The position numbers were made by a program, and so were the translations under genes. This document shows, piece after piece, positions 25,867-34,682 of a stretch of 64,000 bases of DNA (position 1 is the first letter of the stretch; every line of letters begins with the position of its first letter). The DNA comes from Thiovibrio frasassiensis (GTDB lineage Bacteria > Desulfobacterota > Desulfobulbia > Desulfobulbales > Desulfurivibrionaceae): the NCBI RefSeq assembly GCF_029607905.1, contig NZ_JAPHEH010000001.1:2199530-2263529 (forward strand), read 5' to 3'. The notes beneath the pieces are model-generated. The model was not told the DNA's origin and ran no database searches. It worked only from the letters and a program-made list of their open reading frames with translations.

Positions 25867-25895
25867 TATATATACGCACATGGTAATGATGTCAA
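25867..25895 (-). promoter_or_regulatory. Probable promoter of the DUF4212-symporter operon
   Basis: On the minus strand TTGACA (25895-25890) precedes TATATA (25872-25867) with a 17-base spacer, about 75 bases before the DUF4212 start. The -10 lies in a GTATATATAC palindrome. No further element was recognised in the rest of the 282-base gap. Confidence 0.5.
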
Positions 25896-26075
25896 CGGGA
25901 TTTTCCACCGTGATCAAGGCGACTTGAGGCGTTATTGCGCACAACCGGCGAGTATCGGCGGGAAAATCCCCGCAGAGTGTTTTTTGGCGCACTTAAGTTG
26001 GCGGAAAACTCTCTGCAAGGCACGATCGTCATCGCCTGCGGATTTCCGGTTAATGGCTGATCCATATACAAAATT

Positions 26076-26774
26076 TTAAATCCTGCCGGCCTGATAGATC
26101 TCCTTCAGGGTCAGCAACCCGCCTTTTCTGAATTTTTTGAGGAGAAAGAGGAAAAGATAGGCCGTTTGCATTGCATCTTCAAAGGCATCATGGGACTTGA
26201 ACGTGGGGAGGTGATATTCTTTGGCCAGGGCCTCCAGGGCATAGCTGCGTGACCAATCTTCTTCTCCATGAAAATGTCCGGACAGCACCCGCCTATAGCC
26301 ACGAGCCATGCGAATGGTGTCAATTCCCGGATTGGAGAGGGTGCCACCCAGAACCTTGCGGGCGGCACGATTCAAAAAAGCCATGTCGAGCGAGACACAA
26401 TGCCCCACCACGAGGCTGCTTCCTGCAAATTCGACAAAGGCCGGGAGAACCTCCTCCAAAGGGGGAGATTCCGCCAACTGTTGCGGGGTAATGCGGTGGA
26501 TCAGGGTGGCCGGAGTATGCTGGGTATTTTTTGGCTTGATATAGCGATGGAAGGTGGCGCCAAGATCGATTTGCAGGTCCCGGATCAGGACAGCACCGAT
26601 GGAGATGATTTCATCGTGTTTCAGATCAAAACCGGTAAGCTCGGTGTCGCAGACCACAAAGGTATACTCGGTAAGGGGCCGGGATTGATCAAAACGGGAA
26701 AAGATCTCTCGGTTCTGGATAATGAGCGGATCGGGTGAGGCAAACCAAGAGCTTGGCTTCAGCAGATTAACCAT
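26076..26774 (-). CDS. DEDDh 3'-5' exonuclease (DnaQ-like)
   Basis: A 232-aa member of the DNA polymerase III epsilon-like exonuclease family. All catalytic residues are present: DTELTGF (Asp, Glu), HCVSLDMAFL (Asp) and SHDAFEDA (His, Asp), giving the DEDDh set. About 50 N-terminal residues precede the fold, and no polymerase-binding motif was recognised, so it is probably not the replicative proofreader. Its ATG overlaps the stop codon of the cNMP/CBS/DUF294 gene by one base (TAATG), implying tight coupling. This pairing beside acetate-type symporters recurs in proteobacteria; the function is unknown. Confidence 0.87.
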   Translation of the reverse strand: MVNLLKPSSWFASPDPLIIQNREIFSRFDQSRPLTEYTFVVCDTELTGFDLKHDEIISIGAVLIRDLQIDLGATFHRYIKPKNTQHTPATLIHRITPQQLAESPPLEEVLPAFVEFAGSSLVVGHCVSLDMAFLNRAARKVLGGTLSNPGIDTIRMARGYRRVLSGHFHGEEDWSRSYALEALAKEYHLPTFKSHDAFEDAMQTAYLFLFLLKKFRKGGLLTLKEIYQAGRI

Positions 26775-28708
26775 TATGTCACCGGATACATCTGATCCAG
26801 CACACCATAGAGCCTTTCAATGACCGTGAAGGCTTCCTTGAGCATCCTGCGTTCCAGATCGGAAAGATCCGCCGGGTCGATATAATTGTCTGGATTGATC
26901 CCGGCCTCAATCTGCCGCAATTGATGCACCAAGCGTTGCTGCATCTGGAGTTCGTAAGCCTCACTGGCTGCGGACCATAACTCACCCAGAATCAATTCTC
27001 CTTCCATCAGGGCCTTCAAGCGGGCCAGGGTATTGGTCTCTTTTATCCCGAATTTCAAGGCCAGCACCCGGGCAAAATTAACAAAAGGAGTCAATCCCTG
27101 CCGTTTAATATCCAGGCGGTTCTTATGTTCCCCATCTTTTTCCACAATGAAATTCTTGAAAAAGGAGAGGGGAACACGGATTTCAGTACACTGACGGGAG
27201 AGATGGAACAAAAACAGTTCGCGGCCCGCTATCTGCTTGTTGAGGTGGTTTCGCAGCTCCTCGGCAAGCAGAGCCTCACCGAAACCGGCCCGGAAATCAA
27301 AAAAAATCGTGGCATAGCGCAGCTCTTGCGGGTCAGGATCGGCAACCCAGCGTTCAAAATAGTGTTTCCAGGCCGAAAGAGGTTGGCACCAGCGCGGATT
27401 AATGGCCATAACCTCACCGGGACAGAGCGGATAGCCGCAGTTGACCAGATGTTCAATAGCCTTGGCGGCAAAGGCTTTGAAATACGTCTCTGCCGCCTCT
27501 CTTTGCGCCTCATCTGCCGGATCAGCATAGAGGATGGCATTATCCTGGTCGGTTTTGAAGGTTTGCTCCCGGCGACCTTCACTGCCCATGAGCAACCAGC
27601 AGTAAGGAACCGGCGGTATGCCCAATTCTTTTTCCAGCAAGGTCAACATCCGTTCCAGGATATGATCGTTGAGGATGGCGATCATCTGGGTGATATTTCC
27701 GGCCTTTGCCCCTTCTCCGATTAGCCCCCGAATCACCTCCGGGATCTTTTTTGCCAAGGGATACAGGTCGGTAATCTGCTGCTGGCCCCGGATCTCCTTG
27801 AGCAGATAATAGGGCGAGTGGCCCTGCAGGAGCATGATGTCGTGGGAGGTGATCACCCCGATGATCCGCCCGGTGCGCTCCACCGCCAGATGATGGACCC
27901 CGGTGGCCATCATCTTCAAGAGAACGTCAAAACAGAGTGCTTGGGACAAGACGGTCTGTACCGGACCGCTCATGATGCTCTGAACCGGTTGCTGAAAATC
28001 CAGCCCGGCAGCAACCACTTTTTTTCGGAGATCCCGGTCGGTGATAATGCCGATAATCTTTTCCGGATCATCCACCGCATGGACCAGCAGGCAGCCCACG
28101 TGATGTTCGGACATCAAGGCGGCGGCCTCTTGAATGGTGGCGCTGGAGACAACCTTGCGGATGGTCTTCACCAAATCGCCAACCTTGATGGAAAAAAGGT
28201 AGAGATCCTCGTTGCTCCGCCGCGCTATCTTATGGTGGCGCAGTTCATTATAGGCGGTGGAGACAATCTTTTCTGAAAAACTCTTCAGGTAAAAGTGGGC
28301 AAAGGATGCTTGATTTTCAATGAGGTCAAGAAATATTTCCCGGGGCAGGAGGAAACAGAAGGTGTCCTCCACGGTCTCGATGTTGAGATTGGCAGGGGTG
28401 TTGCGGATTATGGCCAGGGCTCCGATATAGGCCCCTTCCCCCCGAAAGTCCTTGAGGGTGACCTCGCCGTTGTCATCTTCCAGAAAGGCTTTGACCCCGC
28501 CGCGCTGGATCAGATAAAGATGGGTCAGTTCGGTGGTGTCCGCAGTAAGAATCCTGGTTCCCTTGGGGAAAAAATCAATTCGACAATGGTGGGCAAGGGA
28601 GCGCAGGGTTTTCTCTTCAAGGGTGCTAAAGGGCATTATCCCCTTGAAAAAAGAGATCGCCACTTCAGGGGCGACCACATGGACATCGTTTTCCTTGAAG
28701 GTTGTCAT
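26774..28708 (-). CDS. cNMP-binding / CBS-pair / DUF294 nucleotidyltransferase-like protein
   Basis: A 644-aa signalling protein. In order: a cyclic-nucleotide-binding fold (about 15-140, FFPKGTRIL, DFRGEGAYIGALAI), two CBS modules (about 170-295, with HHVGCLLVHA and GVHHLAVERTGRIIGVIT), a GlnD-like nucleotidyltransferase domain (about 325-470, LMGSEGRREQTFKTDQDNA, which keeps the GSxxRxEQ and DxD metal motifs) and a C-terminal DUF294 helical domain. The metal-binding motif suggests it can nucleotidylate a partner. It is the first gene of a run through the exonuclease, DUF4212 and the symporter, and is a candidate regulator of that transporter. Confidence 0.88.
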   Translation of the reverse strand: MTTFKENDVHVVAPEVAISFFKGIMPFSTLEEKTLRSLAHHCRIDFFPKGTRILTADTTELTHLYLIQRGGVKAFLEDDNGEVTLKDFRGEGAYIGALAIIRNTPANLNIETVEDTFCFLLPREIFLDLIENQASFAHFYLKSFSEKIVSTAYNELRHHKIARRSNEDLYLFSIKVGDLVKTIRKVVSSATIQEAAALMSEHHVGCLLVHAVDDPEKIIGIITDRDLRKKVVAAGLDFQQPVQSIMSGPVQTVLSQALCFDVLLKMMATGVHHLAVERTGRIIGVITSHDIMLLQGHSPYYLLKEIRGQQQITDLYPLAKKIPEVIRGLIGEGAKAGNITQMIAILNDHILERMLTLLEKELGIPPVPYCWLLMGSEGRREQTFKTDQDNAILYADPADEAQREAAETYFKAFAAKAIEHLVNCGYPLCPGEVMAINPRWCQPLSAWKHYFERWVADPDPQELRYATIFFDFRAGFGEALLAEELRNHLNKQIAGRELFLFHLSRQCTEIRVPLSFFKNFIVEKDGEHKNRLDIKRQGLTPFVNFARVLALKFGIKETNTLARLKALMEGELILGELWSAASEAYELQMQQRLVHQLRQIEAGINPDNYIDPADLSDLERRMLKEAFTVIERLYGVLDQMYPVT

Positions 28709-29074
28709 TGTCGTTTTACGCTGCTCAAGTTGCAGGGTAGAGATCCCCTGGATTTTTCTCTCTTCTCGCGGGGAGATCTTTCAGGTCTCACCGTATCTGG
28801 TCTTGTTGTGGCGATGGTGGCTCAGCTTTTCTGGTGAATGTTTCTGCCCCGTATCCCGGGATACCAATAAAATGACAAGACGTTTCATTGTCGGTGCATT
28901 CAAAGCTTATCTCATAATCCCGTCGTTGAAAAGATCCTTCTGCCCAGCACCTGATCAATGATCGGGCGAAATGCTTATCTTCTGGCGCTCTTGACATTGA
29001 AGACTGTAACAGAGTAAAAAATCTTGAGAAATTCTTTACGCTTATAAACAGGATTTGAAGGGGAAACCAATTTC
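28709..29074. other. Divergent intergenic region between the DUF294 gene and manC
   Basis: 366 bases without a convincing gene. It contains a perfect 14-base palindrome GTATCCCGGGATAC (28851-28864) and a possible manC promoter (28991-29020). A 69-codon minus-strand frame (28997-28788) has no ribosome site or recognisable motif and is not called. Confidence 0.6.
28991..29020 (+). promoter_or_regulatory. Possible promoter of manC
   Basis: TTGACA (28991-28996) and TAAAAA (29015-29020) with an 18-base spacer, 55 bases before manC. The -10 match is modest. Confidence 0.35.
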
Positions 29075-30502
29075 ATGCAGAAAGATCACCCGGTTATTAT
29101 TCCGGTTATTCTTGCCGGAGGCTCCGGCACCCGATTGTGGCCGTTATCCCGGGAATGTCATCCCAAACAGCTTCTTCCCTTGGTCAATGACAAGACCATG
29201 CTTCAGAATACCTTGCTCCGGGTCCAGGGGTTGAAAGGGGTTTCCTTGCCTATCGTTGTCTGCACGGAAGAACATCGGTTCTTGGTGGCCGAGCAGGTCC
29301 GTGCCATCGGTTGTGCTGCGACGATTATCATCGAGCCTGTGGGGCGGGATACGGCCCCGGCTGTTGCCGTGGCCGCCCTTGAGGCAGTCGGGCAAAACGA
29401 AGAGGCGATTATTCTTGTCCTTCCCGCAGACCATGTAATCGATAACGAGATGAATTTTGCCGAAGCTGTGGCCCGGGGCGTTTCTTTCGCCTCGCACGGG
29501 CAACCGGTCACCTTTGGTATTGTCCCGCAGAGTCCACATACCGGTTATGGCTACATTAAAAAAGGAAGCGAGATTAGCGGGGCGGAGCCGCCTGTTTTTG
29601 CGGTGGACGGCTTTGTGGAAAAGCCTTCTTTGGAAAAAGCCCGGGAGTATTTGGCAGAAGGGTATCTCTGGAACAGCGGGATGTTTCTTTTTCCGGCGGC
29701 AGGATTTCTCGCCACCCTCAAGGAGTTTGAGCCGACAATGGCCGATTGCGTGGCGCGGGCCTATGTTGCCCGCACCCATGACCTGGATTTCACCCGGCTT
29801 GATTCGCTGGCTTTTTCCGAAAGCCCCGCCAACTCGGTTGACTATGCGGTGATGGAGCGGGTTCGGGATACGGTGGTCGTGCCCTTGGATTGTTCCTGGA
29901 GTGATGTGGGTTCCTGGGAAGCACTTTGGGAGATCGGCGAACAGGATGCTCAGGGCAATGTCTTTATCGGCAATGTTCTGGCCGAAGGGGTGAGTGGGTG
30001 TTATATCCACGCCGGAGACAAACTTGTCGCGGCAATCGGGCTCAGCAATCATATTATCGTCGAGACCAAAGATGCGCTGCTGGTCGCAGCAAAGGATCGG
30101 ACCCAGGAGGTGAAGGCCATTGTCAAGCGCCTTACGTTGGAGAAGCGCGATGAGGTCCGGCTGCATAAAAAGGTCTTCCGTCCTTGGGGGTCTTATGAAT
30201 GCGTTGATTCCGGGGATCGATTTCAGGTGAAACGGATCATGGTGAATCCCGGCGCCACCCTGTCGCTGCAGCGGCATTTTCACAGGGCTGAGCACTGGGT
30301 GGTGGTAAAAGGCACGGCCCATATCACCAATAGCGAGCAGACTATTATTTTAACGGAAAATCAATCCACCTATATCCCGCTAGGAGCAAAACACCGGCTG
30401 AAAAATCCCGGCACGATCCCCCTTGAAATTGTCGAGATCCAGACCGGCAGCTATCTCGGGGAGGACGACATTGAGAGACTTGAGGATTTGTATGGCCGTT
30501 AA
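29075..30502 (+). CDS. manC: Mannose-1-phosphate guanylyltransferase / mannose-6-phosphate isomerase
   Basis: A bifunctional enzyme providing GDP-mannose for surface polysaccharide. The 475-aa protein has the nucleotidyltransferase domain (about 6-290; ILAGGSGTRLWPLSRECHPK, VLPADHVI, FVEKPSLEKA, WNSGMFLFPA) and a C-terminal cupin isomerase (about 320-470; RPWGSYECVD, LSLQRHFHRAEHWVVVKGTA). The type II ManC/AlgA/CpsB layout is complete. AAGGGG lies upstream of the ATG. No other sugar-nucleotide gene is adjacent, so the polymer it serves cannot be named. Confidence 0.95.
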   Translation: MQKDHPVIIPVILAGGSGTRLWPLSRECHPKQLLPLVNDKTMLQNTLLRVQGLKGVSLPIVVCTEEHRFLVAEQVRAIGCAATIIIEPVGRDTAPAVAVAALEAVGQNEEAIILVLPADHVIDNEMNFAEAVARGVSFASHGQPVTFGIVPQSPHTGYGYIKKGSEISGAEPPVFAVDGFVEKPSLEKAREYLAEGYLWNSGMFLFPAAGFLATLKEFEPTMADCVARAYVARTHDLDFTRLDSLAFSESPANSVDYAVMERVRDTVVVPLDCSWSDVGSWEALWEIGEQDAQGNVFIGNVLAEGVSGCYIHAGDKLVAAIGLSNHIIVETKDALLVAAKDRTQEVKAIVKRLTLEKRDEVRLHKKVFRPWGSYECVDSGDRFQVKRIMVNPGATLSLQRHFHRAEHWVVVKGTAHITNSEQTIILTENQSTYIPLGAKHRLKNPGTIPLEIVEIQTGSYLGEDDIERLEDLYGR

Positions 30503-30705
30503 TTTGAGTCTTTTGGGTTGTCTCCTGGCGATCTTCCTTGGAAAAAGAATTTAAAAAACAGCTGGTTGCCATGCCTTTCTAATACAATCTGCCGAATTTT
30601 ATTTGCACTTTATATTTAATGGGTATATCAACAAATGTGTTGCATGAGGGGTGGTTGGGGAACCGTGTAGGGGGAGTATTCATCTCTGCGAAAAGGTGAG
30701 AGCGG

Positions 30706-31704
30706 ATGCAGCGTGTTTTGGTGCTTGGCGGGAGTGGCTTTGTTGGCAGGGCGCTGGTGCAACGCCTTGTGGCTGATGGTGTTGAGACAGCTGTTCTCGC
30801 GCGGCGGGCTTTTCCCGAAGCAGAGGTGTTGGGCGTACGGGTCTTTTCCGGTGATATTTGCGATCTGGATTTCCTGACAAATTCACTGGCCGGGTATGAT
30901 ACCGTAATCCATCTTGCCTCGAAAGCCGGAATCTGGGGGGATAAAAATGAATATTACCAAACCAATGTCTCCGGCACCCAAAATGTTATAGATGCCTGTC
31001 GGGCAAATGCGATTTCTGTACTCGTTTATGCCAGTACGCCCGGGGTTGTCTATCAGAAAGACGATCTGTGCGGCGTGAATGAACGCACCCCGTATGCCAG
31101 GAATTTTCTCAGTGACTACGCGCGAAGCAAGGCGATTGCCGAGAAAATGGTTCTTGATGCCAATGCAGAGGGCCTGAAAACCATCGCCTTGCGACCGCAT
31201 CTTATCTGGGGGCCGGGAGACACCGATCTTATTCCCCGTCTTTTGGGTCAGGCCAGATGCCGGCAGTTGAAGCGGGTGGGGGATGGGCATAATCTTGTTG
31301 ATGTCACCTATATCGATAATGCCGTGGATGCCTTTGTGTTGGCAGCAAAAAACTTGCATGGGCAGGCAACCGGTGCCGGGAAGCCCTACTTCATCTCCCA
31401 GGGGGAACCGGTAAATCTCTGGAACTGGCTCAACAAATTTTTCCGCCGACTTGATATCCCCATTGTCGAGGAGAGCATTTCCTTCCACAAGGCCTATTTG
31501 GCCGGGGTGGTCATGGAAGCTTTTTGTACCCTTTCCAAGAGAAAAAAAGAGCCATGCATGACGCGGTTCCTTGCCGTGCAACTGGCGAAATCCCATTGGT
31601 TCTCCATCGAAAACGCCAACCGTGATCTGGGGTATTTCCCCAAGGTTTCGACAGGTGAGGGAATCAACACCATTCTGCAGTGGGTGAATAAGAGCCAGCT
31701 GTAG
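30706..31704 (+). CDS. NAD(P)-dependent epimerase/dehydratase family reductase (OleD-like)
   Basis: A 332-aa short-chain (extended SDR) enzyme. The Rossmann motif is VLGGSGFVGRAL (6-17); the segment HLASKAGIWGDKNEYYQTN, then YASTPGVVYQ and the active-site tyrosine in SDYARSKAIAEKMV, resembles OleD, the 2-alkyl-3-oxoalkanoate reductase of olefin synthesis, and 3-beta-HSD relatives. OleA, OleB and OleC are not encoded here, so a role in olefin synthesis is unproven; it may reduce another acyl or sterol-like substrate. It converges on the ACP-FAAL-acyltransferase gene 94 bases away. The start is ATG with AAAAGGTGAGAG upstream. Confidence 0.75.
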   Translation: MQRVLVLGGSGFVGRALVQRLVADGVETAVLARRAFPEAEVLGVRVFSGDICDLDFLTNSLAGYDTVIHLASKAGIWGDKNEYYQTNVSGTQNVIDACRANAISVLVYASTPGVVYQKDDLCGVNERTPYARNFLSDYARSKAIAEKMVLDANAEGLKTIALRPHLIWGPGDTDLIPRLLGQARCRQLKRVGDGHNLVDVTYIDNAVDAFVLAAKNLHGQATGAGKPYFISQGEPVNLWNWLNKFFRRLDIPIVEESISFHKAYLAGVVMEAFCTLSKRKKEPCMTRFLAVQLAKSHWFSIENANRDLGYFPKVSTGEGINTILQWVNKSQL

Positions 31705-31798
31705 GATTCTGATTGGTTTGTTTTTAGCACCCTCGTGTCTCTGATTGTTTTCTTGTTACAACTGTACTGTAGTCCATAACCCGAGTTCTTTCTTCCCC

Positions 31799-34621
31799 TC
31801 AGGTGGCAGTATCGGGCTCCCCCAGTCGCGCCAGAATCCGAGTGCGTGCCGTGTCCCGAAGTTTCAGCGCCACTTGCCACTCATCATCCCCTTTTCCGTA
31901 TAACGGTTCACCGATCAGTACTTGGAGCACGCTGTAATGTGGCCGACGCCTTTCGCCGCGAAGCAGTGTCCGGGTGCCGATCAGGGCAATCGGCACCACA
32001 GGGATGCCACAGCGTGCGGCAATGACAAATGCCCCCAAACGAAAGGGCAGCAGGCCCGACTCGCTTTGGAAGGTCCCTTCTGGAAAGAACACCAGGGAAG
32101 CGCCTGCCCGAGTCAGGTCAGCCATGCCGTTGGTGTCCTCCGCGCCGCGCGTGCTGTCGAAACGTTCAACGAATGCGCTGTCCAGCCGGCGTAAGGGGAG
32201 AGCGGCAAGCGTTTTGTTGAGTAACTCCTGCTTGGCGACGTAGGTGAACCGTGGCGGCAACACCGCCGTAAGGATGAGTGCGTCCAGATAGCTGGCGTGA
32301 TTGGCGACGACAATTGTCGGGGTGCTCTCGGTAAGGTGTTGCAATCCCTCCACCCGCGGTGTCAGTCCGGTCAGCGACAAAACAAGGCGTGCGCTTGTCC
32401 TGGCAATGTTTCGGCGCAAGGTGAGCGCGGGGGCAAGGACGATCAGGCACCAGGCGAAGGGGACGATGGCGGCAAAGACCGTCCAGGCCCAGGCGCTCCA
32501 CGCGCACCCGACGCATCGGTGTTGCCAACGCTTTGTCTGCGTCTTTATGCCGGAGTAAACCAGGTGTAGTATTTGCCGCCAAGGTTTGTGGTGCGCATTG
32601 ATGAGCACGCCGCGTTCGTAACGTTCGCGGCAGGCGGAGCGGCGAATTTTGCCGCTGGAGGTTTTCAGTACAGTGCGCGGGGGGACAAGGACGATGTCGT
32701 CGACGGGGAGTCCCAGCAAATCTATGGCGAGTCGATTGATTTCGCTCTGGATGCGGCTGCGCTCTTTATTCCTGGCGAATTCCTTTATTTCGGCGAGGAC
32801 CACCAGCCGTTCCGTGCCGGTCTGGGGGGCAGTCGCGGGAAACACCGCCACCCCGCCTTTGTGAACGCCGCGCACCTGATTCACTGCTTCTTCCAACTCC
32901 TGGGGATGAATATTGTGCCCGCCGCGGATGATGATATCCTTCTCGCGCCCGGTGAGGTAGAGATCCTCTGTCGCGAGATATCCCAGATCACCGGTATTGA
33001 GCCAGGGCCCATCGAACAGGAGCTTGGTGGCTTCGGGGTTGCGGAAATAGCCGCGGGTCGCGGATGGGCCCTGAAACTGCACCATTCCTTGCCTGCGTTC
33101 CGGCAATACTTGGCCAGTGGCGTCAACAATGCGGATAGCGTGCTCCGGCAATGGCCTCCCGCATGAGACGATATGCCGTGGGTTGGGATCTTCCATTGAC
33201 GCGACAAGGGCGATTCCCGTTCCGGAAAGCGCCTCGCGATCCACGCGGTCAATGAGCGGCCCGCGTCCAAGGGGCGGAAAGGCAAGGCCGACAGAAGATT
33301 CCGCCAGGCCATAAACCGGAGTCATGGCCTTTGGACCGAAACCATAGGGAGCGAGTCGGGCGGCAAAATGACTCAGGGTGTCTGAACTGACCGGTTCGGC
33401 GCCGTTGTAGGCCAGCCGCCAGCAGCTCAGATCCAGGCCGTCGAGATCGCGGTCATCGAGCTTGTTGGCACAGAGTTCATAAGCGAAATTGGGGGCCGCC
33501 GATACGGTGGCACGATGTCGGTGGATGGTCCACAGCCAACGACTGGGCCGGGCGAGGAAGGCAAGCGGCGACATCAGCACCAGCAGGAAGCCGACGCTGA
33601 GGCTGCCCATGCAGGCGCCGATGAGTCCCATGTCGTGGTAGAGCGGTAGCCAGGAGACAAAAATGTCTGCCGAGGTGATGCCCGAAGCTTGCTCCATTGC
33701 GCGCAGGTTGGCGAGTAGGTTGGTGTGGGTCAGCACGACGCCCTTTGGGTTGCCGGTGCTGCCGGAGGTGTATTGCAATAAAGCGATGTCCTGCGCGTTA
33801 GGTCGTGGCAAGGGTTGCGGGATGATGGGACCGGACAGTTCCGAAACTGTCACAACGCTGCGTAGCGAGGAGCATTGTGCGCGCAACAGGTGGCCGAGCG
33901 CCTTGGCTCGTTCGTCGGTGACGAGGATGCTGGCCTCGGCATTGGTGATAATTCCAGCGATGCGCCGCATGTGATCTTCGATTTGCGATGGGCGTGTTGG
34001 TGGGTAAAGGGGCACCGGCACGCAGCCAGAATAGAGCGCGCCGTAAAAAGCGGTGAAAAATTCGCGCCCGGTGGGCAGCATGATGGCGATTCTGTCACCA
34101 TTGCCTAAACCCTGGGTGCGTAAGCCGGCTGCCAGTTCCCGGGACTCTGTCTGCAGCATGCGATAGGTAATTTCTTCTGTCCGCTCCTCATCGACATAGA
34201 ACGTGATATGCGTCCGTTCTCCGTGTTGCGCAACATGCCAGTCAAGCATTTCGTTCAGCGTGGCTATGGTTTCCGGGGGATGTCCGATTTCGCATAGCGT
34301 CTGCGTGGCAAAGTGGGGCGAGGCGGGTATGGTGGCCAGGGGCTGGCTCTCCATCAGTGCCAGCAGATCGCGTGGGGTGTCTGCCTCGGCCAATGCCGTC
34401 TCGCTCAGCCTCACCCCCGTCTCGCGCTGGATGCGGACAAGCAGTTCCATGCGTGCCAGGCTGTCCAATCCGAAATCGCTGTCCAGCGCATGATCCAGCC
34501 CAAGGTGCGCCATGGCTTTAGAAGTTGGGCGCAGTTCGCCGGAGAGCCTGCGCACGATGCCGAGCAAAAGATCGGCGGCAGGAATCTCTTGATGGGAGGA
34601 GGGGGATGTTTTTATAGGCAT
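31799..34621 (-). CDS. Acyl carrier protein - fatty acyl-AMP ligase - PlsC acyltransferase fusion
   Basis: A 940-aa multidomain enzyme. An ACP-like domain (about 10-95) has the phosphopantetheine serine in GLDSLARMEL. A fatty acyl-AMP ligase follows (about 115-690; YTSGSTGNPKGVVLTH, WLPLYHDMGLIG, GLAESSVGL, TGREKDIIIRGGHN). A hydrophobic segment (about 715-745) precedes an acyltransferase (about 750-935) with NHASYLD (the HX4D motif) and FFPEGTF. This suggests that free fatty acid is activated, loaded on the attached ACP and passed to a lipid acceptor. The order is the reverse of E. coli Aas. The start ATG at 34621 is uncertain: AGGAGG is 20 bases away and a TTG lies at 34639. A broken fadD is upstream on the same strand. 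Confidence 0.87.
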   Translation of the reverse strand: MPIKTSPSSHQEIPAADLLLGIVRRLSGELRPTSKAMAHLGLDHALDSDFGLDSLARMELLVRIQRETGVRLSETALAEADTPRDLLALMESQPLATIPASPHFATQTLCEIGHPPETIATLNEMLDWHVAQHGERTHITFYVDEERTEEITYRMLQTESRELAAGLRTQGLGNGDRIAIMLPTGREFFTAFYGALYSGCVPVPLYPPTRPSQIEDHMRRIAGIITNAEASILVTDERAKALGHLLRAQCSSLRSVVTVSELSGPIIPQPLPRPNAQDIALLQYTSGSTGNPKGVVLTHTNLLANLRAMEQASGITSADIFVSWLPLYHDMGLIGACMGSLSVGFLLVLMSPLAFLARPSRWLWTIHRHRATVSAAPNFAYELCANKLDDRDLDGLDLSCWRLAYNGAEPVSSDTLSHFAARLAPYGFGPKAMTPVYGLAESSVGLAFPPLGRGPLIDRVDREALSGTGIALVASMEDPNPRHIVSCGRPLPEHAIRIVDATGQVLPERRQGMVQFQGPSATRGYFRNPEATKLLFDGPWLNTGDLGYLATEDLYLTGREKDIIIRGGHNIHPQELEEAVNQVRGVHKGGVAVFPATAPQTGTERLVVLAEIKEFARNKERSRIQSEINRLAIDLLGLPVDDIVLVPPRTVLKTSSGKIRRSACRERYERGVLINAHHKPWRQILHLVYSGIKTQTKRWQHRCVGCAWSAWAWTVFAAIVPFAWCLIVLAPALTLRRNIARTSARLVLSLTGLTPRVEGLQHLTESTPTIVVANHASYLDALILTAVLPPRFTYVAKQELLNKTLAALPLRRLDSAFVERFDSTRGAEDTNGMADLTRAGASLVFFPEGTFQSESGLLPFRLGAFVIAARCGIPVVPIALIGTRTLLRGERRRPHYSVLQVLIGEPLYGKGDDEWQVALKLRDTARTRILARLGEPDTAT

Positions 34622-34682
34622 GCTCGCATGTCCCGGCAAAACCTCCTGCGAAACCCGATGTGCAGGGCGTGGTGTCTCTTTT

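Noticed and set aside
28788-28997. 69-codon minus-strand ORF in the DUF294-manC gap
   Set aside because: No homologous motif and no ribosome site; covers the palindrome and promoter region.
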